Of a stretch of 64,000 bases of DNA, positions 1-11,989 are shown piece by piece. Numbering within the stretch: position 1 is the first letter of the stretch; each line of letters opens with the position of its first letter. Source of the DNA: Gnetum montanum. Lineage: Eukaryota > Streptophyta > Gnetopsida > Gnetales > Gnetaceae. Made by a program: the position numbers and the translations under genes. The notes beneath the pieces are model-generated. The model saw only the letters and a program-made list of their open reading frames with translations, made no database searches and was not told where the DNA came from. The DNA is taken from positions 236,075 to 300,074 of the forward strand of contig MNCI01000921.1 in assembly GCA_015680685.1 (NCBI GenBank), read 5' to 3'.

Positions 1-522
1 ATTTTATTTTATGCACTTTACATTTCTATTATTAGCACACACAGTACGATCACTTCGAGCATGCGTGTAACACTTGGTAACCCAGTAACGATTAGTGTTT
101 GGTAATCCTAGTAGTGTTGCGCTAGTTTAGGATGTATACGGTAAGTGAGAATGGATACTCATGTTAGTATTAGTTAAAGCCTAGTTAATCAGTAGTTAAG
201 TTAAATTAGTCACTTAGTTATCTTTCTCTCTCCTCCCTTATTAGCAGAAGGACATAAAAACATAAAAGCTATAAAAATCATATGCCTCAAGCTTACTTAA
301 CCATACAATCGTGACAATACAAGTAAGTTTGGGAAGACAATGATCGATTAACCCTAAGTGTTCCATTAGGGCGTGCAAGCACTTAGTCCTTGGAATTTGA
401 TTGGATTATGCGTGAAACACTTGTATTTGTATGGTTGAGCATAGGGGTACCTCGCCACTCATCACACATGAACACCTTAGTGATTCGTATGGTCGGGTGT
501 TGATGTACCTTGCGACTCATCA
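1..522 (+). repeat. 5' LTR of Athila-like element A (3' part only)
   Basis: Matches the 3' LTR at 11244-11988 and, reversed, the LTRs of B (42433-43246, 48545-49315). Shared blocks include the stretch around CGATCACTTCGAGCATGCG and the run ending CTCATCA at 522, the CA end of an LTR whose start is TGATGAG-like. The TG end and the TATA box lie before base 1. The primer site follows directly. Family membership rests on the tRNA-Asp primer site and the gene order downstream. Confidence 0.85.
404..522 (+). repeat. Tandem duplication of the LTR end
   Basis: Two units of about 59 bases, roughly 404-463 and 464-522, each run through 'T(T/C)GTATGGT' and finish with CTCATCA. The LTRs of B have one copy, so element A gained a diverged second copy at its U5 end. 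Confidence 0.7.
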
Positions 523-523
523 T

Positions 524-541
524 TAGCACCGTTGTTGGGGA
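524..541 (+). other. Primer binding site of A (tRNA-Asp type, decayed)
   Basis: TAGCACCGTTGTTGGGGA lies one base after the LTR end. It matches TGGCGCCGTTGCCGGGGA, the complement of the plant tRNA-Asp 3' end, except for C-to-T or G-to-A type changes. tRNA-Asp priming is typical of Athila elements. Equivalent sites lie at 48526-48543 (B) and 52690-52707 (C-F). Confidence 0.85.
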
Positions 542-681
542 TTCTTAATCATATACCATGCCCTATCAAAATAGGATTAGTGAAAATTACTCAACATCAT
601 TGAAACAAACTTAACAAAGTTAAATCATAACAATTAATCAAAACTATAATACCAGCACACTGAGAAACTATTTCTAACAAA

Positions 682-2600
682 ATTTCTTCTTCTTACAAGT
701 AAGATGATTCTAAGTTAACAGTACCATAAGAATGTAGAGTGGTGTACACTCATCCTAATGAGTTTGTACCCAATTTCACTTACATCCTCCATTAGGATGA
801 ATGAATGCGGTGGCAAGACATAGAGGGGAATGTTATATTGCCATCTAATCAATGTATTCCCAAGATGCTACTCCAAACTCTTATAAGGTTGGGCATCGAT
901 GAGCTTCATGGAGAGTATGTTGTGGAAGATCATGACTTCTGGGACTACCGTCCCACTAAGACACAACACAAACAAGATCAGCAATAGGAAAAGCACCGCT
1001 AAGCTATGAAGGAAAAATGGTTCACTAACTCCTTATTCCTACTAAATCAAAAGGATGATGAGGAACCTCTTTCTAAGGATTCTCAATAATGAACAAAGAT
1101 CACCATGAACAAAGGGATGATAGAGGACATCACATGCATCATCAAGATCATGATGATGAACCTCTATTGGCCACTCAAAATATGCTCAACATCATAGAGG
1201 CTATCAAAATTACTACTAGGCATATGAAAGATGGCCGAATCAAGTGACCAGACATGAAAAATATCCCCAAATTTAAGGGGGGATATAACTCAAATCCTCA
1301 ATTGCATTCTAAGTCTTTCACGATGCTTGTGCCTTACAAAATATTAAAAATGATTGGCAAAATCTCAAGCCATTCCCAAGAACACTCATCAAGGAAGTAG
1401 AAAGCTGGTATCGATCACTGGAACTAGAATTAATTTGTCAATGAAGTACAATTCTAGAACTGTTTAATGAGAAGTATAAGACCTATTGTAGAGTGTCAAA
1501 CTTGTGAAGGAAAATCCAAGGATGAAAATAGGAAACACATGAACCCTTGGATGCTACCATGGGTACATATTATTCATTATTACACTGATGCCTTGGCCAT
1601 GGTCACTCTTAGAGGGAACAGCTTCACCACATCATAGATAGGCTTCACTTAGAAACACGTAGGATCCTTGGGATCTATGCCCAAGGAAGACTATCAGAAT
1701 TAAGAGCCCATCAGATACAAAGGTTGATTGAATAGGTAGCAAAAGAAGAAGGAGAGTTGATAAAATTTGAAAGTGCAGAAGAATATAACAAGAACCTTTC
1801 CATTAGAAAGAAGGAGGTCTACTTTTGTGACAGTGAGGAGGAATTAGCTCTTGATGACATGGTGTAACAAAAGACCTTGTTGATCTAAAAATATATGTTT
1901 AAAATTTTAGCAAAGGTAGATAAAATATGGGATTCATTGGATGAAAAATTCCAAACTTCTCTAAAAATTGTAAAAGAATCAAGAAATTAGAGTAGTGATC
2001 ATGATTGTAGGAGGCGGAAAGAAGCTAAATGTGCCTACCAAATGGGTAAGGATAAAATTGTTACAATAAAATAAATTGTGGAAACTAAATTCGATGATGA
2101 TGGTGGATGTGACATCTATCACTATGAACATCCTAAGGGATGCTTCCTTATTGTATCAAACTTACAGGAATCTAGGGTGTATGCTCTAAATCCATAACTA
2201 TCAAAAAGGAAAACAGTCAAAAGATTGCCCTATCCTCAAGGCAATCCTAAGTAGTTCCACTAGCAACAACCTTATTCGAGTGGAACTCCACCACAACCAT
2301 ATGAGTGGTCTTAGTAGTGGTAGCAACCAAAGTTGTGGGGGATGCCACCACCATGACATTAGTATGCTTATAAGTAAGAAAATCCATATGGGTATTATGT
2401 TCAACAACCCCTATCTCCATGTGGCCTTTTCAGTCATGTTTCTCCTTTCCAGCATCACTACCACCCTCCTAAATTTCACTGAACTCATTATCCAACTCCT
2501 AAGGGGGTCCCATATTCCATCCATACCCTCCTCATGTGCTTGCATTTGTTCCTCTACCCTCAACATAGCTACCTCCTACTCCATCCATGCAAGGTAAGCT
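682..2600 (+). pseudogene. gag of Athila-like element A, decayed
   Basis: Capsid/nucleocapsid gene broken by many stops and frameshifts. The aligned start in B (48403, MSSSSHK) corresponds here to ATT at 682-684, so the start codon is lost. Residues at 805-987 (RWQDIEGNVILP, then DYRPTK) match B (RWRDLEDNIVLP, DYHPTK). The capsid part spans about 1250-1760 (FKGGYN, then EVESWYRSLE). An acidic region follows and ends at 2108-2150 in a knuckle remnant CDIYHYEHPKGC, where the second cysteine has become tyrosine. A Pro/Gln/Tyr-rich tail fills about 2200-2600. Not functional. Confidence 0.8.
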
Positions 2601-2879
2601 TCTAGATTAGCTGTAATAGTATAATGCTACAAGGCTTGTTAATCCACAACTGGTTAATCAATCGAGTGGTTCAAAACCTACATCTCACAAACAACCATTC
2701 TTTCCATCAAAAAACCCTCCTAAGCCCTCACAAACTCATGCGGTTGGTCACCCTACTCCCTTATCCTTTGCAAATCATCAAATCGAGAGCCCTTGAAACC
2801 AAATGCCTCCTAAGATATGCACTATTATGTTTACTCATGCCATATCTGACTAAATCTGGGCTAGCAACCTTTCTAAGAA

Positions 2880-3290
2880 ATTAGCTGATCCTAGAAGTCC
2901 CCTTACCTATTTGTAGATTACTAGGAATTAACTATGTAAAGCCCTTTTGGATTTAGGTTCTACTATTAATCTAATTTCCCATGAGATGTATACTGCTTGA
3001 AACCTACTGCCTTTCAAGAAGAGAAATATCATATTAGAATTGGTAGACTAGTCCATCACTGTTCCATTGGGACTAGTAGAAGATATTGTAACCATTGTAT
3101 GTGGCTGGTCTTATTTTGTTGAGTTTCTAGTGATCAAAGTTAAGAATTCCAAGGGGGATTTTCCAATCATTATGGGAAGGACGTGGCTAAGTACTATTGA
3201 TGCAAGAATGGGCATCAAATATCTTTCCCTAGAAATTTCTAAGGAAAATGCATTCAGAAATATCAATAAGAAATGAGTTCCATGCATCAT
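2880..3290 (+). pseudogene. Aspartic protease domain of element A
   Basis: KALLDLGSTINLIS at about 2937-2980 is the retropepsin active-site loop (D-L-G). The domain continues over 3067-3276 with VEDIVTIVCGWSYFVEFLVIK and FPIIMGRTWLSTIDA, the usual 'ILGR-WL' end of gypsy proteases. Stops interrupt the first half. B (45271-46003) and C-F (49480-49960) have close counterparts. In the parent element it would cleave the Gag-Pol polyprotein. Confidence 0.85.
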
Positions 3291-3559
3291 GTATAGTGAT
3301 ACAAGGTGAAACTGCATGTAGAAACTCTGGTTCGTGAAAAGAACATCCATTTCTACATGCAGGTAGTGTGCAAAATAAAGCAAATATTCAAAGGTGTCTA
3401 TACACAATAGCCACAAAATAAGAGGGTACCCAATAACTAATAGTTGATTTTGAGAGTAGCATAATTTGCATGAAATCAACTAAGAACTTGACATGTGCCT
3501 ATGTCATAGGCATGGATGAACTAGAGTAAGTTCATCGCCAACTCTCTGATGACAAAAAT

Positions 3560-4564
3560 GATGATACCTATTAGAGAGTTGGAAATCCCTAAAAATTTTA
3601 AACAAGAACCCCTAGAGTTAAAATTCTAACTATCGACTTGGAATATGCATTTTTGAAAAATGGAAAGTTGGTTAGAATCAATGCTAAACTTGCTCCTAAA
3701 AAAAAGAGAAACTGGTTAATAGATGGCCAAAAAATTTTTCTTGGTCATATCATAAAGCCATTGGGATTGATCCACGAATATGCTAGCACTGTATCTATAT
3801 CGATCTGGTTATGAAGCCAAGGAAGCAGCCATAGTGATAGTTGAACCCCAAATTAATGCAAATCATCAAGGAGGAAATAGAACACCTTTTCAAGATAGGA
3901 TTCATCTATTCTATTAAGGATAGTAAAAGGGTTAGCCCACTCATGATTGTGCCAAAGAAAGATGGCAAGTGAAAGGTTTGTATTGATTTCACGTTGTATT
4001 CAAAGATCATATTTTGCTTTCATTTGTTGATCATGTGTTGGATACCATTTTTGGACATTGCTATTATAGCTTTTTGGATGGTTATAGTGGCTATAACCAA
4101 ATTTAGATTGCACTAGAGGAGTAGGCCAAAACTACATTTACGAGTCCCTAGGGAACTTTTGCATATCTAAAGATGCCTTTTGGTTTGTTCAATGATCATG
4201 CCACATTCCAATGCTTGGTTTTGAGCATCTTTTAGTAGCAAATTGGTAGCAAGGTGGGAGTCTTTATGGATGAATTTTCCACTTATGGCACTACATTTGA
4301 GCAAGCATTGAACCATCTTAAGTAAGTATTAAAAAAATGTATGGAGACAAACCTATAGCTCAATTAGCAAAAGAGCCATCTAATGATCTAAGAGGGCATA
4401 GTCTTGAGGCACGAAATCTCATAAGCAAGGATTGAGGTATATTCTAGAAAGATAAGGGTCATCCAAGGAATAACTTGTTAACCGAAAATAGTTAAAGATG
4501 TTTGATCATTCCTTGGATACAATGGTTACTATCGATGATTCATATAGAATTTCTCTAAGATTGC
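3560..4564 (+). pseudogene. Reverse transcriptase domain of element A
   Basis: LEIPKNF and EPLELK at about 3580-3625 form the linker before RT. Motifs follow in order in several frames: 'MIVPKKDGK' about 3940-3970; YYSFLDGYSGYNQI about 4063-4110; TFAYLKMPFGLFNDHATFQ about 4158-4212; and GVFMDEFSTYG about 4257-4290, where the catalytic aspartate pair reads DE. SFLGYNGYYR at about 4503-4535 belongs to the thumb. The sequence stops abruptly at the single N at 4565. Confidence 0.85.
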
Positions 4565-4565
4565 N
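4565..4565. other. Single N at a join inside pol of A
   Basis: Left of the N the reading is the end of RT (FSKIA). Right of it is the last third of RNase H (LMAIVYALKTFRHYLLG). Roughly 80 to 90 codons expected between them are missing, so the N marks a collapsed assembly gap or a deletion. Confidence 0.7.
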
Positions 4566-4860
4566 TAACTAATGGCAATAGTGTATGCTTTGAAAACATT
4601 TAGGCATTATTTGCTTGGGTAAAAAGTGTTTGTACACATTGACCATAGTACCATTTGCTTCCTGATGAACGAACCAACAGTGAGCCCCCATGTCATACTA
4701 TGGCTAGTGATCTTGTAGGAATTTGATCTTACAATGGTAGATCAAAACAGGATTGAGAATGTGGTTGCCAACCATCTCTCTTGGTTAATATAGAATAACA
4801 ATGAGGAGAAAAGCCCACTCTCTAATCAATTTTCTAATGAACTCATCTTTGCTTGAGCAA
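4566..4860 (+). pseudogene. RNase H remnant of element A
   Basis: Only the C-terminal part remains: MAIVYALKTFRHYLLG, then VFVHIDHSTICFLMNEP, a tether, and NVVANHLSRL at about 4760-4790, the usual end of gypsy RNase H. The N-terminal catalytic part is missing at the N join. Confidence 0.75.
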
Positions 4861-4979
4861 TTAATGACCAAGTGCCCACAGAACAAAAATGGTATGATGG
4901 CATCCTCACTTATCTTCTCACTTAGGAGATGCCACAAGATCTAGATCATAAGAAAAATTAACAATTTATTCATTAGGTC

Positions 4980-6120
4980 AAGCATTTCATGGAAATCAAT
5001 GGACACCGTTACAAGGTATGCATTGATGACCTAGTTTGTTGGTGTGTCCCTAATACTAATCAACTACATGTTCTTCATGATGCTCATGAGGGTCCTTGCA
5101 GAGGCCACTATGTAGGGAGATGCACAACCATTAAAATCCTAATAACAGGGTACTATTGGCCAACAATCTTCAAGGATGTCCACTAATTTTTCTAATCTTG
5201 TAAAAGTTATCAATGAGATGGTGGGATAATCATGTGAATGGAGAAACCTCAATAGTGGATCTAACCACTGGAACCCTTTGACATATGGGAGATAGACTTC
5301 CTGGATCCCATCACACCTATGTCTAATGAAAAGTCATACATTATTGTTGTCAGTGACTACTATACTAAATGGGTAGAAGTAGCAATCGTTGTCAACTATA
5401 CATCATCCATTGTTGCTCGATTTTTTCAACAACACATTGTAAAAAGGTTTGAGGTGCCACATGCACTAATTTTTTACAATGGAACCGATTTCATAGGCAC
5501 CACTTTTTGCAAGTTCATGTAACACTTAGGGGTTGAACATAAATTGACAACACACTATTACCCCCAAGCCAATGGTCAAGTAGCGGTTACTAATAGGGAG
5601 ATTACAAAGATCTTAATGAGAATTGTTAGCAAATATATGAGAGACTAAAGCACAAAACCCAATGATGCCCACTAGGCCTACCACTCAACATGGAAACTCC
5701 CTGTAGGATACTCTCCCTATGAGCTAGTGTACAAGAAGCTACCAACACTTCCTATTCAATTTGAGCTTCATACACTTTCATTAGCTTATGACCTAGATCT
5801 TGACCAAATTCTAGCATAAAGAGAATGATTAATCAACCTTAACATGCTAGATAAAAATTGATTAGTGGCCCTATCCTTAAATGAAGTACACAAGGTATTC
5901 AACAAGCAATGACATGACCTAAGAATAAGGAAATTCAAATTTCAACCTAGAGATAAGGTCCTCTACTGGAACCCCACACATGTTCCACAATGAACAAAAT
6001 TTAAAACATGGTGGAAGGGATCTTATATAATTGATGAAACTTTTCCTTCTAGGGTCATGTTAATTTACAAACCTAAGAGCTCAAACAAAGAACATTTGAT
6101 CAAGATTTACAAATAAGACC
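4980..6120 (+). pseudogene. Integrase of element A, triad lost
   Basis: The zinc-binding N domain is at 4989-5220 (HDAHEGPCRGHY, GYYWPTIFKDVH, then CKSY where CxxC is expected). The core starts at about 5280 with DIWEIDFLDP, which keeps the first catalytic Asp. The second Asp position reads Tyr (IFYNGTDF, about 5467). The Glu 35 residues further on reads Ala (NGQVAVTNRE, about 5570-5600). The C-terminal domain shows DKVLYWNPTHVPQ and TKFKTWWKGSYIIDE at about 5950-6035. Stops split it further, so the enzyme is dead on two independent grounds. Confidence 0.88.
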
Positions 6121-8200
6121 TTTCCATGAGTCCAAGAAAGCTAGTGCAATGAATACCTCATTGGATGGAAAACCTTGCTCAACCTTTCAAATCTCCTCCT
6201 TCAAAATTAGTCATGGGGGAGATGGCCATTCATGTTAATGATTTACATGGATCCTTAGTTTTTCAAAAAAAAATTTACACTTTGTTTATGTTACATATTT
6301 TTTTATATACTTTTTCCTATTTTACACCATCATTTATACATTTGATTTTTCTTAAATATTTTACACTTGTATAATTTCCTTTATTTTGGGTGTGATTTTC
6401 TAAATTTCTATGAATAAAGTGCTTTGTGCCAATAAGACATAGTGGTGTTGTAGCTATTATTAATGATGATTTGTACTTATTTTTTATTTCTAATGTCTAG
6501 TTTCTATTTTTGAATTTTGGTACCAATAACTAAGACATGGTTTCTTTTTTATGAAATAGGAAATGAGTCCATGGCATTCACCCATCCACAGAATCTATGG
6601 TTTTCCTTGTTTTGGATGTATGAGGTTCCTTTTTATTAAGTAAACCTTTAATGAACTTGTGACCCTTGTAGTTTCCAGACTTGGAAAGGATTCAAGGGTT
6701 TGAACAGGGTGTGACTTCAAAGGGACTTAATACTCTTTGTACCCTTCTACTTACTTGGGTGCATGACTGTTTTCATATATTTTTTTTACCATTTCATGTT
6801 AAACAATAACAAGAAGTTAAATAAGTCTTTGCATGGTGTGGTTTCCGTCTAAAAACATAATGAAAAAAAATTAAAATATGAAATGATGATGGGAATTCAA
6901 AGCACACCCCTTAGATAGAATAATAGGCTACAAGCACTAGTTATGGGACTAGAAAGACATGTTACCCATGACTAAAGGTCCCCTCTAAATAAGGTTCTTT
7001 CTCACTTCTTGATTCTTTTTTCTTCTCTATAAGGAATGGTGATTGATCTGGGTAAGCACTCTTGTGTCTCAAGAAGGTGGACCATCTTTAGAGTGGCAAT
7101 GCAAAGTCACTAAATGTGGTTGGTTTTGGTTTGGACTAAGGATGGATTTTATCAAGTCATTTAATGAAAAAATTCATGAGGACTTTGTGTAACCTTAATC
7201 GAAAACTCCATTTCACTTTCTCTTTTATCCATCTATGATTTCCATGACTCACCTCACTACCAATGTTAATGTCCCTATTCGATGTCTTGGTTTGACATGC
7301 CTGAATTCTTAGGAAGATTCTTCCAGGTTTTGGCCCTTAACTTTCAAAACCATTAATAAGCTATGGGGTCCATGTATTCCTTAGGTTGAGGTTATGTAAG
7401 GTCAAAAAGGTCATGTGCTTACTATGGGGATGATCCACTTGCATATCTTTTGGTTGGATTTGTTAAGTACCTCATCCTTAGACATTCCCACAATCCAAAC
7501 TTTTGTGCACCCCATCCGATGCATCCAACTACACACTTCTTAAGGTAGTTTATTTAATGAACATATTCTCCATCCAATTTTTCAATTTTTAAGCTTTTCA
7601 CGACCCTCTTCAATGATTTCATCAAGTTCTTAGCTTTCTGAGACTCCATGAATCCCACTTTCATTAGAAAACTTTGTGTATTTTATGAGAAATTCAAGTT
7701 GAAAAATTTTGCATACATCCTTCATAAATGGGTAACTATTGATGAACCCCCTACGTATATGAGATCTCATATATGGAACCCCATCAATGCAGCACAAAAA
7801 TAGTATATATGTACACACCCACACTTTGAATTTTTCACATTTCCTTTCAAACACCAGAGGAGTTTTTACAATTTTTAGAGCCCGGAACCTTCAAGAAGCC
7901 ATATCTTCCTAACCATTTGCTCAAATCACTTTGTTCTTTAATCCTATAGCTATCAGAGGTAAAGCTCTTAGTTGTGGGGGCCACAAACCTAAAGTTTTTG
8001 AGTTTTTGATAGAAATTTTTTCTAAAATGTTTTTAACTCTCATAAAGATTTAACAAAGAAACCAACATGAAAACATCAAATTACAAAAGTTAAACCCTTT
8101 CAAATAGCTCTAATAACACTTTGAAGTTAAAATTTAATAAAATAATAATAAAATAATCAATGTACCATGGTTCAACATTAGCCTAATTGTAATTAATTGA
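6121..8200 (+). other. Post-integrase spacer of element A
   Basis: AT-rich and without convincing coding sequence. The VMGEMA box at about 6212 recurs in B at 45150-45175. 'AAGTCTTTGCATGGTGTGG' near 6820 and 'AAAGCACACCCCTTAGA' near 6898 recur reversed in B at 44500-44610, so this is a conserved non-coding part of the family. The reading frame at 6165-6374 is a spacer frame and probably not a gene. Confidence 0.65.
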
Positions 8201-10960
8201 TGAGATAAGGTATCAAAACATTATAAGTTGCATAGTATATATACTAATCCTTGGATGTTTTATGATCACAGATGGTACCAAAGGGGAAGCACACACAGGA
8301 TGGAAGATCATCATAGCCATGGGACAAATGACCAGGAACAAGAAGGGACCAAGAATAGGCCCAAGAAGAACAAGCAGCATTGACAAAGTAATCCCACTAG
8401 GATGAAGCACTAGCTCAACAAGAAAACCTTAAGGTGACCTTGACAGAAGCCTGCCTTGAGTAGATCAAATCAAAGGAGGTTTAGAAAATAGTGCTCCAAG
8501 AGTTGAATTTTTACTCTTTCTTGGATCAAGCACCTCAAGAAGTACAAGATCAACTAAAGACCTCTCCTATGTGGCCCATCATCACTTTTAGCAAGGAGTA
8601 GTACATGGGAGAGATGTTCTTATTCTAGAATAATAGGAAAGCTAGTTCAATGGTCAATATCAAGGACATTTTAGTGTCCTACTCGGTGTAGGCCATTTCA
8701 GAGGCACTTGGGTTGCCAAAATTGGGACAAATCTCACTAAGATTCCAATACAGGAAAATCCTAGCATCAAGAAAAAATAGATACAACAATGTTATGGTGT
8801 TGACCATAAGGAGTATGATGTGCTCATTGATAGAGAGAATCTACTACAAGATTACAACCTTTCATCTCAATCCATGGTGATGCCAAGCAAGATCACTACC
8901 TTCTCTACCTATGCATGTGTGACTCTAAGTGGTAGATTCACTATCAACCTTTCACATATAATTTATCCTGAGATAGAAAAGTGCTTCAAGGAGAATGAAC
9001 ATGGAAAGAAGGCATTTCAATTTCCATGCCTCATCAGAAAACTATGTTAGAGGGGAGGGATAACTTGCTATATAAATGATGATGTTCAACATGCTTCATC
9101 TACTAATTGGATAGAGATGATGAAGGACAAAGTTCCTACAAAATTCATCCAAGAAGAGGAGTAGCAACCACCACCTCCACCATCCACTCAGCAAACAATG
9201 TCAAATGTCATTGCAACTTCTCAATGGTTGTGCAAATTCTAAGAATGGCTCTTGAGTGAGTAAGAGCAATAATAGGAATGAGTGGTGGTGATCCATTTGT
9301 GTGTTGGTCAACAACGATTTACCTAAATGTAGTGGCTCAAACAATTAGCCAAATGGGGGGAGGTGGACCAATTTTTTTGGCCTAAAGAATCCAGCTTCCT
9401 ACAAGATTGAATCTTAGTGCTTGAGAGGTAATAGTATCCCTCTTGCAACAATAGCAATTTCCAAAAATATCTAGGAATGTCGCTAGGATTTCAGTGCACT
9501 TGGAGAGGTGTGATGGAACAACAGTTTTGATGATGCAACACCAAGGGTAAGAGATAGTAGCAAAGGTGGTTATTGATATATAATTTCTAAAACTCTAAAT
9601 GCAATGCTAGACATCTCTACACTTAAAAATGTGCAGACATTTATAGGAATAGCAAGTGGTAAGTTGAATGCAACACAACATGAACAATTGTTGGACCAAC
9701 TAGTGGGAACTAGGCAACTGATTTTAGATGTCTTCGACCTTCCAGACAACATAACTACAATTCAATCAGAGCTACTAGAAGCAAGGGGCAAGAATATCAT
9801 TTTTGATGGGAAACTCAAAATAGCCAAAGAGCTAAATGAATGCTTGGATATGGAGGTTTCCAAGCTAAGAGCCTAGATTATTGACTTTGCATTCCTCAAA
9901 CTATTACTAATAAAGAATGAAGCTCTTGAATAGCTTCACATAAGATTGAAAGGGGTTGAGGCTTTGTAGAGGCACTCAGCATAAAATTCAAAAGGCCTTG
10001 GATCAGACTCACTAGGAGAATGTACGATTGACCACAGAGAACCATCTCCTGTGAAATGTTGATGCGCAAAAGATAGAATATGGTAGATTTCATCCATCAA
10101 TAGTAAGAGTAGCTATCTAGAGTGAACATTGAGTTGAGGGGATTGGCAGTAGAAAATAGGAACCTATCCATTGAGGATGTCCATGCTCTTTGCCAAACGA
10201 CTACAATCAAAGTTCCCACCTAGAAATCATAGGCTCTTAAATTTAAGAAAGTTAAAAATCACTATAGAGATCAAGTTGGTCTATAAAATGAAGTTAATGA
10301 AAACCACATCTAGTTGGCAAAGGCAAAAGTAAATGAGACCCTCTAGTAACTCTAGCAAGGAAGAGAGATTTGGTAACCAATAGTTAATAGGATAGATGCC
10401 TGCAACAAAGCAGAAATCCACATGAAGGAGTTGCAGTTTGAGAAGATAAAAAAACACATGAAGCTTGTCAATCTTTGATATACAAATTTGGGTATGTTTA
10501 CTATTAGGTGACCATGGTCTGAATTAGAGAAACAAGTGGCCAACTTGTACTTGTTGAACAAGGTAGAGTTCAAGAACCACAAGGACACAAAGTAGAAGCT
10601 TGCAGTGGAAAACTTAAAACTTGAGGTTCTCAAGGCAGATTTCACTAATTAAAGATCAACTATTGAGAACCTGGCCAAGAGGATGCATGAATACTAGGAG
10701 CTATAGAACACACTTAAAGTGTTTGATATTGAATGTAAGCAATTCACTACCTAGTTTATCAATGTAAAGGAGTTGTTCCCAGTAATTCCCTATGCTTAGG
10801 ATATCCACAATCCAACCCACGTTGGTGATATTGCATGGACTATGAATGATCCTTAAGCAAGGAGGAGAAGATGAAGGCATGGTTGAATGTCTTTTGCCTT
10901 CCATCCAAAATGGTAGCTACAAAAAGATAGCCACAACCACTTCAACCATTACATGCACTT
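8200..10960 (+). pseudogene. Third ORF of element A (plant-transposon-protein-like plus coiled coil)
   Basis: A decayed gene after pol, matched by 16700-19320 (reversed) in C-F. The first part includes 8820-9050, ending in FPCLIRKLC; C-F has FSYLIRKLC. This resembles the 'LI..LC' block of the domain annotated in plants as putative plant transposon protein; that assignment is from memory and tentative. A Gln/Pro-rich linker (about 9160-9200) follows, then 9604-9876 (STLKNVQTFIGIASGK, LDQLVGTRQLILDV) and Glu/Lys/Leu-rich sequence to about 10780 that looks like coiled coil. Athila elements often carry an extra ORF here. Function unknown. Confidence 0.6.
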
Positions 10961-11230
10961 GAAGTAGGACAAGGTCCTTTGAAACCTTAGGAACCTCCAT
11001 CGCCTAGGATTGTCTAATCTTTTCAACTGTCTTCACATCATCAGAGGATGTGTTATACAATTTTTTTTAGTCATGTTCTAGTGTTCAATATTGTATCAGG
11101 AACATCACAATTATGTAATCAATGTTAATTCATACACCTAAGCACTTAGTTTTATTTTGTTCTGTTGTGTGTCAATCAATAATTCTATGCCTTCCTAATT
11201 TTTAAAGACCTCAAGGATGATTTTTCATTT

Positions 11231-11243
11231 ACTCATGAGGGTA
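11231..11243 (+). other. Polypurine tract of element A
   Basis: ACTCATGAGGGTA directly precedes the 3' LTR. The equivalent in B is CAGTCATGGGGGTA just before TGATGAG. It would prime plus-strand DNA synthesis. Confidence 0.65.
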
Positions 11244-11988
11244 TAATGAAGTGTCTTTGATTGGCTACATCAACAAGATGCTGTTGACATGACCTTATCA
11301 ACGAGATCCCATTGACATAGGGTTTCTGACGTTGATGTGTACTTGTCGACATGCACTCTAGTATGTCTATAAATATGACATCCTAGTCGTGTTAATGGAA
11401 AGTTAGAATTTCAGTTGCTACTAGAACTCTTGTAGTTTATTTTTGTGAGAGATAGAATAATTTTCTAAGTGCCCATAGTAGGAGTTCAGGAGTGTACGGG
11501 TCTTTATTCAAACACTAGTGCACCTAAGCACCGTAGTATGTGTAGTAATAAAGATGAGCTTTTTTGATAAACCTTGTAGCACTTGGACTAGCTTAATGAT
11601 TTATTTATGCATTTATTGTTTTCATTAATTAAGTAATTAGTTAAGCTAAGATGATTAAGAATTTACGTAATTAATTAATTAAGCTAAATAAACTAGCATA
11701 CATAAGTATGACCACTTCGAGCATAGGTATAACACTTAGTAATCCCAGTAGCACTTAACACTTAGTTGCCCAACAATGTTGTATGTGTTCAAGATGTGTA
11801 CAGAAAGTGGGACCAAATGCTTATGTTAGGATAGCTAGTTATTAATTAGAAATTAAGTTAGTTAAATTAGTTAATCAATCTATTCTCAATCTATTACCAA
11901 CCTTAAGTGAACAAAATATAAAATAATAAAAATCATGTGCCTCAATTACACTTAACCATACAGTTGAGCCTCATAAGTGTAGTTGGGA
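11244..11988 (+). repeat. 3' LTR of element A, cut at an N
   Basis: Starts TAATGAA (decayed TGATGAG) after the polypurine tract. A TATA box TATAAAT lies at 11368-11374. From about 11440 it carries the blocks seen at 1-330. Homology stops at the N at 11989, where the 5' LTR goes on for about 190 bases, so the end and target duplication of A cannot be seen. Confidence 0.82.
11255..11374 (+). promoter_or_regulatory. U3 inverted-motif cluster and TATA box of A
   Basis: Between the LTR start and TATAAAT at 11368 lie ATCAAC, GTTGAC, ATCAAC, TTGAC, GTTGAT and GTCGAC. These are repeated and inverted versions of one six-base motif within about 90 bases. A role in transcription is inferred from position only. 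Confidence 0.55.
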
Positions 11989-11989
11989 T
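11989..11989. other. Single N at the end of LTR A
   Basis: LTR homology ends exactly at this base and unrelated AT-rich sequence follows, so this is probably a scaffold join. Confidence 0.65.

Noticed and set aside
524-541. tRNA gene
   Set aside because: Only the 3' end complement is present, at an LTR border; it is a primer site. No full tRNA cloverleaf was noticed in the window.
6165-6374. Small membrane protein gene
   Set aside because: Phe/Leu/Tyr-rich translation of AT-rich spacer after integrase; not kept in B or C-F.
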